From: Chenopodium formosanum
Taxonomy: Eukaryota > Streptophyta > Magnoliopsida > Caryophyllales > Amaranthaceae
Length of the DNA stretch: 64,000 bases
Assembly (NCBI GenBank): GCA_024500155.1
Contig: CM044874.1
Coordinates: 72,525,795 to 72,589,794, forward strand
Direction of reading: 5' to 3'
Shown: one piece after another, positions 10,714-23,302 of the stretch
Numbering within the stretch: position 1 is the first letter of the stretch
Layout of the letters: every line of letters begins with the position of its first letter
Position numbers and translations under genes: made by a program
Notes under the pieces: model-generated
What the model was told of the DNA's origin: nothing
Databases searched by the model: none
Seen by the model: the letters and a program-made list of their open reading frames with translations, nothing else

Positions 10714-12094
10714 GTACTTGCAGAATCTATCCCCTTTTTAATTTGCATTTTTTTTTTCTAGTTGTTTAGTGTACTGTCTTTATTTTACTCTTTTTTTGGC
10801 TGCTTTTTGGAAAAAATTCAGCTTTTCTTGTAATTTGCCTTTTCCCCTTGATTTTTTTAATTTATTAATAATAATTGTTTTTTTGTTTTTTTTGGGCTGG
10901 TTATCATTGTATACTTTACCGATTATGCAATTGTGGATAAAATCAAGCTAATTTTTTTCAGTTTTTAGTGGCTAGATTGGAATGTGGGTTGAGTAATTTG
11001 GGGATTTCTGGGAATTTTTTTTTTTTTTTTTTGAGATTTCTGAATTTTGATGTGTATTTTTTACTGGGTATGTTCTTAAATTTACTGGGTATGTTCTTAA
11101 ATTTACTGGGTTTGTGCTTCAACTCACTCCAAATATCACTGAAAAGGTCTTAATTAACCAATATTTTACTGGATCAATTTTTTTTTTTTTTTTAGTTTTT
11201 TAATTTTTCAATATGAATAGTATAGTTTGGTTTACTTTTAGTTATGATTTGTTAATGATTACAATATTGGGGTTGTAAAAGTTCCCAGAATCAAGCTAAT
11301 TATTATTTTTTTCATGGTGGTTGGATTAGAATGTGGGTTGAATAATCATGCTGAAGTTGGGTTTTATTTATTTAAATCTAATATAAATTTTGTAGGATGG
11401 TGATTGATTGATTTCCTTGAGATTTACGCTGGCGGGTAGTTGGTTTTCTATTTAGCTTTGATGTGAAATATCATTTGGGTATACAGTAGAAATCAGTGGA
11501 TTAGTCCCTATAATTCTGATTAATCTGCAAAATTCCTATTTTATTCTTCTATGCTTTTGTTCCTGTTTGTTCCCCTGCCTTTTTTTCTGGGAGTTTTATC
11601 AGCTGACACTGAGAGGTCTTTGTTGAGGAGGAGGTTTATATGGGGTTTTGTTTTCCTGGATACAAGTTGTGGGCATTGTATTTGATCTTTCTCGAAACTT
11701 ACCCATCTGTGTTTTGAACTAAATTCGAGATGTTTTACCTCTTATTCTTTGCTGTCTGAGCTGCTGTTTGTTCTTTCATTCTATGCGGGGATGTCGAGTA
11801 CATGCATTTGTGATGGAGAAGGTTGCGACTTTGTTAGTACTTTCAATGGTTACAGTTTTTATGTGATACTTGATCTCAGTTATTCTGTGTGTTTTTTTTT
11901 GGTGTGCAAAATTTATGTATGAATTGATGCATTGTTTTTCTAAGGGCTGAAAGATCATAAATTTGAATACAGTGTGTTAGATGCTCTGATTTGGTTCTTT
12001 GTTTGCCCTGTAAAGTGATTTCACATTGCGCTTTGGCTACTACTATCTGATATAGAGGGATTAAGGTTTGAAACATGTTGTGGCAGGTGCTCAA

Positions 12095-15000
12095 ATGAAT
12101 GGGATTCAACTGAATGGTAAACCTCGTGGTTCTGAGAAACCCGTGCCAGGATGTTTGGGGAGAATGGTCAACCTCTTCGACTTAACTTCCAGCATGTCTG
12201 GAAACCGGCTTCTCACTGACAAGCCATATAATGACGGTGATTACTTTTACTCATACTGTCAAATATTGTTTCTTTGGCAACCAACTTATATGTTAACTTA
12301 GCCTTGTAAAAGTTTAGCTTGGATGATGCGAAGTCCAAGTTTCTTGGCTTAATTACATGCAGGGGTGCACCATACTGCTTTTTTTGTAGCATGCTAGCAT
12401 CAATTGAGCTATCATGAATCCATGTCCATTATTTGTAATATGTATTAATCTTAGTTTATGCAATTATGAAGCTGTTTAAAAAAAAATAAAAAAAATGAAA
12501 ATTAGAATTTCATTTGTTTCTTGAATGTTAGCAAGTTTCTTCTTCTTCTTCTTCGTTTTTTTTAAATAAAAAAAATAAATACATCATTTAATATCATTTG
12601 AACATGCTATATATGCTATATGTTTATCCTGACCTTATTATTTACATCTTCTTCTACTTGATATATATATTGTCATTCATTGCTGCTTTTGTGGAGTTTG
12701 TGCTGTCAAATTATTATTTTTCTCATAAAAAAGGTTGCAAATCTATATATTGGTTAAAGACTATGGGGCTAGCTCTAATGACAATAAGCTGATTAATTTT
12801 CAGGTTCTTTATCAAGATGTCGATCTGATGTCTCTAGGATGTCGAGCATTAACGCAGATGAGATGGAAGATAAAGTGGTAAATAGAATATTTTTGTGATG
12901 TTTAATCGATTCATTTTGTTGCCCCGAATTTTTGCATAATTATCATGTGTAGCAGTGTAGTCAAGTTTGTATTCTAATCTTATTATTGTGGTTTGTTTGA
13001 TTTTCAGATGGTCTCTGACTTAAGGAGGTCTTCATCGAACAGAAAAACTAATGGAACTCCTGTAAAAATGTTAATAGCTCAAGAAATGTCAAAGGACTTA
13101 GAATTAAAACAGAAGCCACCTAATGTGGTAGCAAAGTTGATGGGACTTGATGTGATTCCTCAGCAACAGCCTGATTTTGCTCCCCAGAGGATTCAATCAA
13201 GAGGTTATTATCGAACAAGTCATTCAGAGATACCAGTAGGATATTGGCAAGCAGAACCAGACTTTCTCAACAAGCAAATTGATAGTGAGGCTTATCCCTA
13301 TCGAGATCAGGATGAATATAAAGACATATATGAGATCTGGCAGCAATCTCAAAGAACAAACTGTAGAAGAGATAAATCTCCTCAAAAGGGTAGATTTGCT
13401 GAAAATGTGAATGAAAAAAAGTTGGCACTCATTCGTCAAAAATTTATGGAAGCAAAACGTCTTTCCACAGATGAGAAGCTACGACAGACCAAGGAGTTCC
13501 AAGAAGCTTTAGATGTGTTGAGTTCCAACGGTGACTTATTTCTCAAAGTTCTTCAAGAGCCAAATTCTTTGTTTTCTCAGCAGTTCATTATTGGGGAATC
13601 CATCTCTCCATCTCCAGAAACCAAACGTATTACTGTCCTTCGACCTTCTAAAATGGTGGGCGATGACAAATTTGATGCACCTGCTAAGAGGAATGAAAAG
13701 CAAGTAAAGAAGCAAGTTTCGTTAAACCAGGTCAATGCATGGGATAACCAGCATAGGGGATTTCCGCCTACTATATCGTCCTGGAAGGTTAGTGATAGTC
13801 CTCCTATTCAGCCCACCCGAATAGTGGTGCTGAAACCTAGTCCTGCTAAGGGTAATGAACCTAAGGCAGTAATCTCTTCAACCCCATCCTCTCCGCGGGT
13901 TCTACCGAGTGAAAGTTTCTTTGAAGAACCGGAGGATGAGGAGGCCCGAGAAGCAAGGGAAGTGGCAAAGGAAATCACGCAACAGATGCGTGAGAATCTG
14001 GCAGGTCATCGAAGAGATGAAACATTACTTTCTTCCGTATTTTCTAATGGCTATACAGGGGATGAAAGTTCTTTCGAAAAATCTGAAAATGAATTTGCCG
14101 CTGAAAATATTAGTGATTCTGAAGTTATGTCGCCAACGTCAAGGCATTCTTGGGATTATGTCAATAGATTTGGTAGCCCATTTTCTTCGTCATCTTTCAG
14201 CCGTGCATCTTATTCCCCAGAGTCGTCAGTTTGTAGAGAAGCCAAAAAGAGACTTTCTGAGAGATGGGCCATGATGGCATCACATGGAAACAACAACAAT
14301 AATAATCATGACCAACGGCACATTCGAAGAAGTTCCAGTACGCTTGGTGAAATGCTTGCACTTTCTGAGATCAAGAACTCTGAAATATGTGAGGTTGAGG
14401 ACAACAATAAAGATCAAGATCCTAGGGGATCAACTTCATGCTTGAATAGCAATATGGATGCAAGAGAATGTGGTTTTGATTCTCCCAAGAATCTTTTGAG
14501 ATCAAAATCAGTCCCTGTTTCATCTACAGCTTATGGAGAAAGGCTGAATGTTGAAGTTGCCAATCCGGCACATTGCAAGGGGGATTTTTCGAAGGAAATA
14601 ATGAAGGCAAAGGCATCAAAAACCTCTTTCACTGGGAAGGTCACAAGCTTGTTTTTCTCAAGGAATAAAAAGTCTAGGAAAGAGAAGTCCAATAAATCAC
14701 TTTGTAATGATGAATCTCAACTGGCAGCAGCCGAAATTCCTGGAGTCCTGGCACCTCCTGGAAGAACTAGCAATGATCACTCTGAGGGTGTTCTCTCTCC
14801 AACTTCACGGTTGCATAGTGGGGCTGTTATGACAAATCTTAGTGATACAAGACTTGGACTAGGCATTTCTTCTCAGCAGGTAAATATGATTCCTATATGA
14901 CTTGTAGTCTTGTATAATATATGCCTTGCTGCTTTTGCATTACCAATGCTTTATCTGAAAGTTTTTTTTTATCTCATATTTAAATCATTAAATAACTTCT

Positions 15001-16065
15001 GTTTGTGATTATTAAATAACTTCTGTTTGTGATCTGGTTATGCCTTTGAAGTTTTTGCAATCACAAATAGCATTTTTATAAGTAAATTCTGTGGTTTTGT
15101 AGGGATTTGCTGTATCCCAGCCAGGGGCACCTGTAACTCAAGGGGAGAATCAGGAACAACAACCTAGCCCTAACTCAGTCCTCGAAGGTCCGTTTGAAGA
15201 GGATGACAGCGCCTTACTTGGCTGTTCTCGTAGCATTGATTCTCATTTGCATGGTATTTAGCTTTTCTGTATTTTGGACATGATTTGTTGTGTTTACTGC
15301 CAATTATCACTGACCAAAAATTCCTCATTCGTTCATAAAACAGGAGAGCATATTCCTCTGAGTCTTGGCAAGTCTAATTTGATTGATAAATCACCACCAA
15401 TCGGATCAATTGCAAGGACCTTATCATGGGAAGAATCCTTTGCAGAAACGTCCACCAATTATCCTCTAAGTTCTCCATTTGTATCCCCAGGAGCAGAGGA
15501 TGATGAGGTCGAATATCTCTACTTAGTTCAATCCCTACTAACGATGGCAGGTCTCAATGATGAGGGACAAGTGGGTTCAAACTTGGCCAGATGGCATTCC
15601 CCGGACAGCCCATTAGATCCGCTCTTGAGAGATAAGTACATTGACCTGACCGCCAAGGAGCCACTACACGAAGCGAAAAGGAGGCAGCTAAGATCATGCA
15701 GAAAGCTCGTATTTGACTGCGTTAATGCGGCACTAGTGGACATTACGGGTTTTGGAACCACTGCTAGCCATTGGGGTGGATCATGTGTTAGGCCCAGCCA
15801 TGGGTGCTTGGAAAGTGACACAGGGACAGCATTGACAGACAAGGTGTGGTCCTGGATGAAGGAATTGTTGCCCGGCGAGGTCAAGTTCCTTTCAGTTGAT
15901 TGTGGGGACAACCACAGTTTGGTAGAGAGGCTGGTGAGGAAGGAAGTTACAGGGAAAGGGTGGAATGATCAAATAAGATTACAAGTTGACAGTATCGGCA
16001 AAGAAATTGAAGGGAAGCTTCTTGAAGAACTTGTAGAGGAGTCTGTTGTTGAATGGACCAGCTGA
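12095..16065 (+). CDS. TRM-type protein (VARLMGL and DUF4378 regions), TRM19/TRM20-like
   Basis: Five coding exons (12095-12236, 12804-12877, 13008-14879, 15103-15253, 15344-16065) join in frame with GT-AG borders into 986 codons plus stop. The ATG at 12095 lies eight bases after an acceptor. The N-terminus carries GCLGRMVNLFDL (about residues 20-31), seen in plant homologues. VVAKLMGLD (about 112-120) is the VARLMGL/M3 motif. The middle is long, Ser-rich and probably disordered. The C-terminal ~185 residues form DUF4378, starting near EVEYLYLVQ (about 801) and including VWSWMKELLPGE and a final IEGKLLEELVEESVVEW. Proteins of this family (TON1-recruiting motif proteins, LONGIFOLIA relatives) bind TON1/PP2A partners and organise cortical microtubules; that role is family knowledge. 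Length and exon layout look intact. Confidence 0.85.
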
Positions 16066-16902
16066 GAGCGCGAAGAAGGGTGCTTTTTTCATCCCTCGTT
16101 TTTCCCCCGTAATCTTTGTTTATTACATCCTAATTAAATTATTATTCCAAGTTAATTATTTTGTGTATCAATGGTAACTAACTCAACATTGCTAATCTGT
16201 TTTTTACCCCCTCATTTTCCTGATCTGTTTAGATGGAAATTGTTGCAAAAATGTGTATTTATTCTGGGTTAATTATATCTTTTGTACTTGAGATGGAAAG
16301 ATAAAATAGAGAGAGGTATTAAGATCTGTTTCTTGTCATCTGTCCCCATCATTTTATATCCCTAGCATATGTCATGTTTGGTGGCATTAAATGATCTTGA
16401 ATTGCTCACTTTTTTTTTTTTAAGTTTTTATTTTTTAAGATTATATCATCTCTTAGATTTATAATTTTCAAAAAACTATCAACCTTTGTATTCTCCAGGT
16501 TCGTGCTGGACTGTTGGGTTACTTCAGGTTCGATACAATAACTTCAGGTCGGGTTGGTAGGCTGGTAGACGGTAAGAACCATGGGTTCTCTTGGTCTCGT
16601 GTCCAAACTATCCAGCTTTGGCTGTGGATTAACCGAGGTCTAATTTGGAGCAGACTTGGACCAACCCGCCCCTAGTCTTATAAACCCAATTTTAAATTTA
16701 AACTTTCATCATAGTATTACAAATGTGCAATAACAATCAAAAAACAACAAATTGGGTTGGTGGGTTTAGAAGCAGAGTTGGTTCATCAGTATTCGGATTT
16801 ACTTCTTGTATGAATCTGTGATTGGAATCAGTTGTTTGGTGAACCGGGTTAAAGAAATGAGCGCCTCGAATAAATTTCAAATTACGATATAAATACAAAG
16901 TA
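16066..16902. other. 3' flank and intergenic sequence, no gene found
   Basis: The first ~100 bases after the stop are probably the 3' untranslated region of the TRM-type gene. A less A+T-rich patch at 16500-16680 with GGTTCG/GGGTTGG words may be old transposon debris, but no ends were found. Confidence 0.4.
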
Positions 16903-16992
16903 CTACCTCCGTTACATATTATTTGCATCGATTTGACATAAAGTAGAGAGGAAAAATGTCTGATCGTTACAAATAATATATAACGGAGGTAG
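16903..16992. mobile_element. Stowaway MITE (Tc1/mariner type), 90 bp
   Basis: Terminal inverted repeats CTACCTCCGTTACATATTAT and, read inward from the right, CTACCTCCGTTATATATTAT. The left flank is TA and the right flank is TG, one change from the TA duplication typical of Stowaway. No coding capacity. Confidence 0.85.
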
Positions 16993-17997
16993 TGAAGTTT
17001 ACGTCAGATTTTTAGAATACTTGGTAAATCTATCTAATAACTCCAAAAATTTGGAAATTAATAGGATTTGCGACGTGTCAATTGGCTTGCTTGTCATTGT
17101 GATTAGTGTTTGTCTATTTAACATACAAGTGTGCTCCAAGCGATTTACCAATTTATGTCTTATGATTTTGAATACTCACAATCATAACTAATAAGTGGGA
17201 TTTATGCGTGTTAGGAAAAGTTAAAAAAAAAAAATAAAATAAAAAAAAATAAAATAAAGTAGTACATTTATTTTTTAGAAAAGAAACAAACAAAAGTATA
17301 AAGTGTTACCAATAAGATAAAAAGGTTATTTTCTCCCTTATTTATACTCACAGACTACTAGTATTAAGAATTTAAGATGTAAGAAGTTCTTTTGTCCATT
17401 TTTTATAAGTTAACAGTACTATTATAGTATTATGATATCATATACTTGTATATGAATAATTGAATAGAATCACTAAATTTGAAGGGAAACTGCACTTTTT
17501 TACCGAGTATTTATTTATTTGAAGGTAATTTGTACTCCGTAATTAATACTCCGTACTTCCGTAGTAGTGGTAAAGAACTAAAGAAAGTGCTTTAATTTAC
17601 TTATTTACTGAATATTCATTTGATTTTTATTAAAGTGAATATTCATAGTTCATTCATTTGATTTCTTACCTCCCTACATGAGTAAAAGTTTTTTTTTTTT
17701 TTGTTTTTTTTTTAAACAAAATACAGCTTTAATTAAAAGTCTCAAAGGGTCATTATATTCATTAATGAACATTATGACTTGTACCAAATTAGTTATTGTA
17801 TTGACAGTACAACACTACAACTGTACAGTAGCAACTAGCAATGTGTAATTTAATTTAAATTAATTAGTTACAGATTATATATTGATTGTAAAAATACAGA
17901 TAGATGCATTTTTCTTATTTCAAATAAAATAAATTCAATGCAAAGTTAACTACTACACCGTACTACATTCGTGTGAATACTGACTAAGCTTTAACCT

Positions 17998-18048
17998 TTT
18001 TTTTTTTATTTTTATTTTTATTTTTATTTTTATTTTTTTATTTTTAAT
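17998..18048. repeat. (ATTTTT)n low-complexity run
   Basis: T-run followed by about seven ATTTTT units. Confidence 0.9.
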
Positions 18049-18256
18049 GTAAGAAAGTCTATCTTAACCTTCATTATAATGAAACAGAGCAAAAGTCAAA
18101 GTTAAAAATAAATTTATTAATAAAAAAAAATTGCTAATTGTAGATAGCTGCAAGAGTCAACAGCTTAACAAAAGCCAAACAAATGAGTAGTAAATGATTA
18201 TGTACTTTACAGGAAGTTTATTTCTCCAATCAGAAAAATTATTATATTAAAGGATA

Positions 18257-18387
<131 letters not shown>

Positions 18388-18508
18388 GAAGCCATGCACA
18401 TGACAATAATGGCCAAATTATTTGGTAGGTGTTATATTGTCTGTGGTTGCATTTCACCACCACCTTATATCTTTCAATAGGAAAATACCTAAATTCTACA
18501 TTAAGGTT

Positions 18509-18524
<16 letters not shown>

Positions 18525-18570
<46 letters not shown>
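18525..18570. repeat. (TTA)n microsatellite
   Basis: About fifteen trinucleotide units, then an interruption and a short T-run. Confidence 0.95.
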
Positions 18571-18574
<4 letters not shown>

Positions 18575-19084
18575 TATTTTTTTAAGCTCACCACATGAAC
18601 AGCAAAATATGCAAAAGATATTGAAGTAGATAAATGGACAAGTCATTAATTTTTATTATTCATCATAAGGAAAATAAATTTCAAGGCGTTATAGTTTAAG
18701 TTGTTCCAATGAAAAATATATTTCACATGAGTTAGATTTTAAAGTCTTTTTCTTAAATTGTATTTTTATATGATGAGTTGCAAGTAAAAAGAAATGGAGC
18801 GGAATTGGGTAATAATGAGTCAAATGTTCAATATGATAAGTGACTGTATTATTGCAACTTCTACTACACAATATAATGTGCATGAGATATGGGTATGTTT
18901 TGGGACCTTCAATTTTACAAGTTGTATCAATAACAAATTTTTTATTGAGGTATGGCTTAAAATGTTTTGTTGGTAAATTTTGATGTCTCGGAGAACTCTT
19001 TACGCATAGCTGTTTACTTGCCTTGTAAATAGCATGAATATGACAGAAGAGTGGCGGATGATATATGAGTTGTAAATATGAAAC

Positions 19085-19231
19085 TGAATTGAACTGATTG
19101 GAGCTGAACTGAACTGAACTAAACTGAACTGAGCTTAAATGAATATTTTATGAGAGAGGAAAATTAGGAGTTGAACTGAACTGAACTGAACTGATTAAAG
19201 CTGAACTAAACTGAACTGAAATTATGCCCTT
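19085..19231. mobile_element. Decayed Tourist-like MITE
   Basis: The interior matches the copy at 19872 (GAACTGATTGGAGCTGAACT, TTTTATGAGAGAGGAAAATT), but the left terminal repeat is lost. The right side ends near GCCCTTAGT. Confidence 0.6.
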
Positions 19232-19723
19232 AGTACTATAAATGTTTTTCTAGTGGTATATATAAGTATATAAATTGTACATCAAATATTGTATCATTGT
19301 TACATATAAATATGATTCCTAAGACAACCTGTACTCTTATAGTATAATATGCATGTATAATAGTACATAAAAAATACCAGTGTAACCATAAAAATTACAA
19401 AAATCATCCAATGTCATATGAATTTACAAGTTAGTTCTCTTATATCTATCCCAAATAAATAGTTGTTATGCACTTAAGTGCACTCCATAAATATTATTAG
19501 TAAGATAAGTATGTTATAATTATTGTAAGATAGGTGTAAAGTTATTTTCTACTCGTAAATTTTTATTTTTTTAAATAATCAATTCGTTAATAAAAAGTCA
19601 TATGACATCTTACAAATGAAATCTAACATCTTCTTTGCATTATTTAAAAACTCCTCGTCTAATATAGATTAGCAAAAGTAAAATTATTTTAAAATGATCA
19701 AAAGACAAGACTCACCCTAACAT

Positions 19724-19726
<3 letters not shown>

Positions 19727-19770
<44 letters not shown>
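19727..19770. repeat. T44 homopolymer
   Basis: A run of about 44 T residues. It may be the antisense poly(A) tail of an old retroposon, but no retroposon body or duplicated flank was recognised. Confidence 0.9.
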
Positions 19771-19771
<1 letters not shown>

Positions 19772-19871
19772 ACAAAACCCTTACATAGTTAAAGCCATTT
19801 TTTTTTTCTTTAATCCTTTGTTTTTGCTATCCCATTATCAACGGATTTAAGAAATTTAGTTGATAGACTAA

Positions 19872-20053
19872 GGGCCTGTTCATATTTACTGAACTGAACT
19901 GATTGGAACTGAGCTCAACTGAACTGAATATTTTATGAGAGAGGAAAATTAGGAGTTGAACTGAACTGAACTGATTGGAGCTGAAGTGAACTGAACTGAA
20001 CTGATTGGAGCTGAAGTGAACTGAACTGAAATTAAGTAAATGTGAACAGGCCC
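19872..20053. mobile_element. Tourist-like MITE with TAA target duplication
   Basis: Left end GGGCCTGTTCATATTTACTG; the right end, read inward, is GGGCCTGTTCACATTTACTT. Direct TAA flanks lie at 19869-19871 and 20054-20056, the PIF/Harbinger signature. The interior holds two tandem copies of a unit with GAACTGATTGGAGCTGAAGT. Confidence 0.85.
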
Positions 20054-20196
20054 TAAGTAGCAAGTCTAGAATTCATGGAGTAATATTTAATAACAAACGT
20101 GCAACCATTCATATGAATTTACGGAGTGATTTTTTTTTTTTTTTTTTTACCAGAAGCCTGACTAGAAGAGTAACAAAAACAATTGAATTAAATTAC

Positions 20197-20424
20197 GGCT
20201 TGTTTGACATCAGTTTTGGTTTTCAATTTTCTGTTTTTTTGAAAACCAAAAACCAAAAATAGGAAACAAGAAAAAGGTGTTTTCATTTTTCTGTTGTCAG
20301 TTTTCAAAAGTATCATGATTTTAATAAGTTTAAATAATTTTTGATTCATTATAGGGCATATATCATATATTTTTAAAATACAAAAAAACCAAAAAACAGA
20401 AAAACACAGTAATGCCAAACGAAA
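20197..20424. mobile_element. MITE of the GGCTTGTTTG family, copy 1
   Basis: About 228 bp, highly similar along its length to 52376-52605. Shared blocks are CATCAGTTTTGGTTTT, GAAAACCAAAAACCAAAAA and GGAAACAAGAAAAAGGTGTT. The right end reads AATGCCAAACGAA, complementary to the left TGTTTGACAT. No coding capacity. Confidence 0.8.
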
Positions 20425-20429
20425 TTATA

Positions 20430-20443
20430 AATTGGTTTCAAAA

Positions 20444-20476
<33 letters not shown>

Positions 20477-23302
20477 CCGATTTTGTTGTCATTACATTTG
20501 TTTTGCTGTCCATTTATTTGATTATGCTAAAGTCTTGTAATCTAAGCAAATCCCACCATTTAAAAAAAATATTTATAATGACTTAATGAGTATTTGCCTT
20601 TTAAAACTTGGTCCTAAAGTGTTGCCTTTTTACAAGAAACTACCAAATCCATTAATACATATTCTTATTAAAAAAAAAAAAAAAAAAAAAATTCCATTAA
20701 TACATGTAGGCACATTAGTTAATTTGTATTTTTTTTTTTAATTACTTTGTTTGGAATTTTGCTAGTTAATATAGAGGGCCTACATTAAAACCAAAAAATT
20801 AAAAAAAAATAATAATAAAATAAAAATTATTAAATGGTAAGAGAATTATCAATGTGTATGTTTCAAAAAAAAAAAAAAATTATCGATGATTATTAATTAA
20901 TTTGATTTTCCATTTTTAAATATCCGATAATGATTAATTTTGGGTCCACACTGGAGAAATAGTAAAATTAAAGAAAATGATTCTTGCACGAAATAGAAAC
21001 ATTCTTATGCAAAATGAGCATATAAAAATCACATTATTATTGATAAGAGGTACCAAAGTATAAGTAAATGATAGACGATGTGTTTCGTGCCTGTATGTGT
21101 TGTGGTGATGATTATTGGTGGTCTACTCCCTACGTTCATTGTTGATTAATTGGTCTACTACCTACAATCTCAAATGATTTTACCAGTTTCCATTTAGGTA
21201 TGTTCTCCATAGATATTTCTAATTACCGCCTCATACATTCATTTATTATGTTGCTTTTTAGTATTTTTATAAATAAATAGGAACATCATAAACAAAAACT
21301 TTTGTATACATCCGGTTTACACTAATATCGAGTGATATAATATAAGGGTAACTTTAAGCCAATTTAAGGTATTTTTTTTTGCTCTTTTATGGGTAACTTT
21401 AAACCTAATATTTTATTTATTTATTTTTATTTTAAAATAGAACAAGGAAATTTTTAGAAGGGTAATAAAATTACTTTCAATCACTAATAATTGAATTTTA
21501 GTCATTTAAAATGTGTTTCTTTAACAATAAATCGTAAATTATTTTTATTTGAATTGAGTTACTTTTATACATATTTGAGTAATTTTTATTCATCTCAAGG
21601 GTAACTTTTGATCACTTTGAGAGAACTTTATAATAGATGAAAAATAATTATTGTACACCCGATTTTTTAAAAGTTTGTGTTTAAGAAATGCCAGAACAAA
21701 GAGTAATTCTTTAACTAAGAAACAATTTACGTAATTATTACTTGGCATAGAAGTTCATTCACAGTAAACATTTAAACTTTTTATGATTTTATTCCCATAA
21801 TTAAGCATCCCTAATTTCGTAATCCTACTATGTAAGTAAACTTTGATGTGTATAGGACGGTAAAAAGCATGACAGTAAAGGAGGGATGACCTTGATGTTT
21901 ATGTAATTACCACTTTTGCTTTGATCTTGATTGTGCTCAAGAGTTCTCCACATATTCATCATAAGAGGGGATGATCATGCGATACTACGAGTCTATGACT
22001 CTACGAGTATGATTTCGATACTTCTAATTTTCTGAATACACAACAGCCTAACCATCGAACTAATCCTGATACATCAATATAAGCAAGACGTGCACACGAA
22101 TCAACTCATCGAGTAACATTTTGAGCCTCTTCAATGTAATAGCCACTCTTCCAAATTATGGTCCCAGAAGAACTATAAGGGATCTAGAATTAAAGAAGGA
22201 AAAAAAGCAGGACAAAATTGCAGGTGCAAAATGAATGTACGAGGGGTTACAGACTTGCAGTACAGTGACTTCTGTGGGCCTATTTTGTTCTGGGAACGAT
22301 ATCGTTTCGATGGGCTAACCCAGCTGTCTGAAAGAGAGGTATGCAAATCCTGCTTCTTAAGCTAAACATGCACAATTATATCAACTACTTTAATAAAACC
22401 TTAACTAGAATTTGCAGGTAATTAATAACTTCATAGAGGTTGCTCTTTATCAGGCAAAGAACGAAACTGACTCGTGAAATTAACCAACTGTAATTGCAAG
22501 ATTTACAACCAGACTGTTATTCGAATTAGTTCTGAAGTTTTTACTCTGCATCTCCATCTATTTGACAAGTTAACAATATTCAGTAGTAATAAGCAGATAC
22601 ATTACAAGCTTAATCAGAGAGTAGTATTTATTCTTTCGTACACCCTGCATACAGTAGAAATCGCTTGATTATATATTTAGCCATCAGGGGGGGAAGAGGG
22701 GGTGGTGGCTGATCGGTAGTTGTATGGATATAAATGAAGTAATAAAACAGTCTGTTATAATGGTGTTCACAAAGTACATTTGAGTGATTCCAGATGTTCA
22801 GAATGAGACTGCTTACCAGAGTACAACCTCCAGCAAAAATTTCTGCGTAGTCTCATAAAAAAAACTTCTGCGTAGTTGATTGATTAAGGACATGAAAAGG
22901 AGTTGACAAGATTGCCTAAATAAGGCAAACAATGAATGACCCATGAATTAATGACTTTCCTAGAGTTCATGAGTGTGCGTACAACAAAGTACAGCTGCAA
23001 AATTGCAAGTCTTTTCTCCCAGTTTTCTCCTGACAATTTGCAGTACCTAAAAAATGAATTTTTTTTCTAAAATTCCAAAACTTCACACAGAACTACTTAC
23101 GCCGTTCAGTAACTTCAAAAATGGGGAATAGAACACCGCTTGATTAGATTTATATCACAACAGGCCGAAGGCTATTTCCAGGAATCACAAGAAAAAATGA
23201 AGGTTATTGGATAACTGTACACAGAGGTCAATTAGCTCTGCTCGAACATGATAATTATCACTTACTTTTCTTTCTTCAGGATGATACTTGCCTTATTGAG
23301 AA
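20430..23302. other. Intergenic and 3' flank of the tetraspanin gene
   Basis: A+T-rich with poly(A) runs near 20440 and 20670. The last several hundred bases probably include the 3' untranslated region of the minus-strand tetraspanin gene, but no polyadenylation site can be fixed. A weak inverted similarity between about 21290 and 21690 was not good enough to call an element. Confidence 0.45.

Noticed and set aside
15528..15911. Minus-strand 127-codon frame
   Set aside because: It is antisense to DUF4378-coding exon 6 of the TRM-type gene, whose sense frame carries clear motifs.
21290..21690. Possible inverted-repeat element
   Set aside because: The two ends share only short A+T-rich words around CCGG/CGGG; the match is not better than expected by chance.
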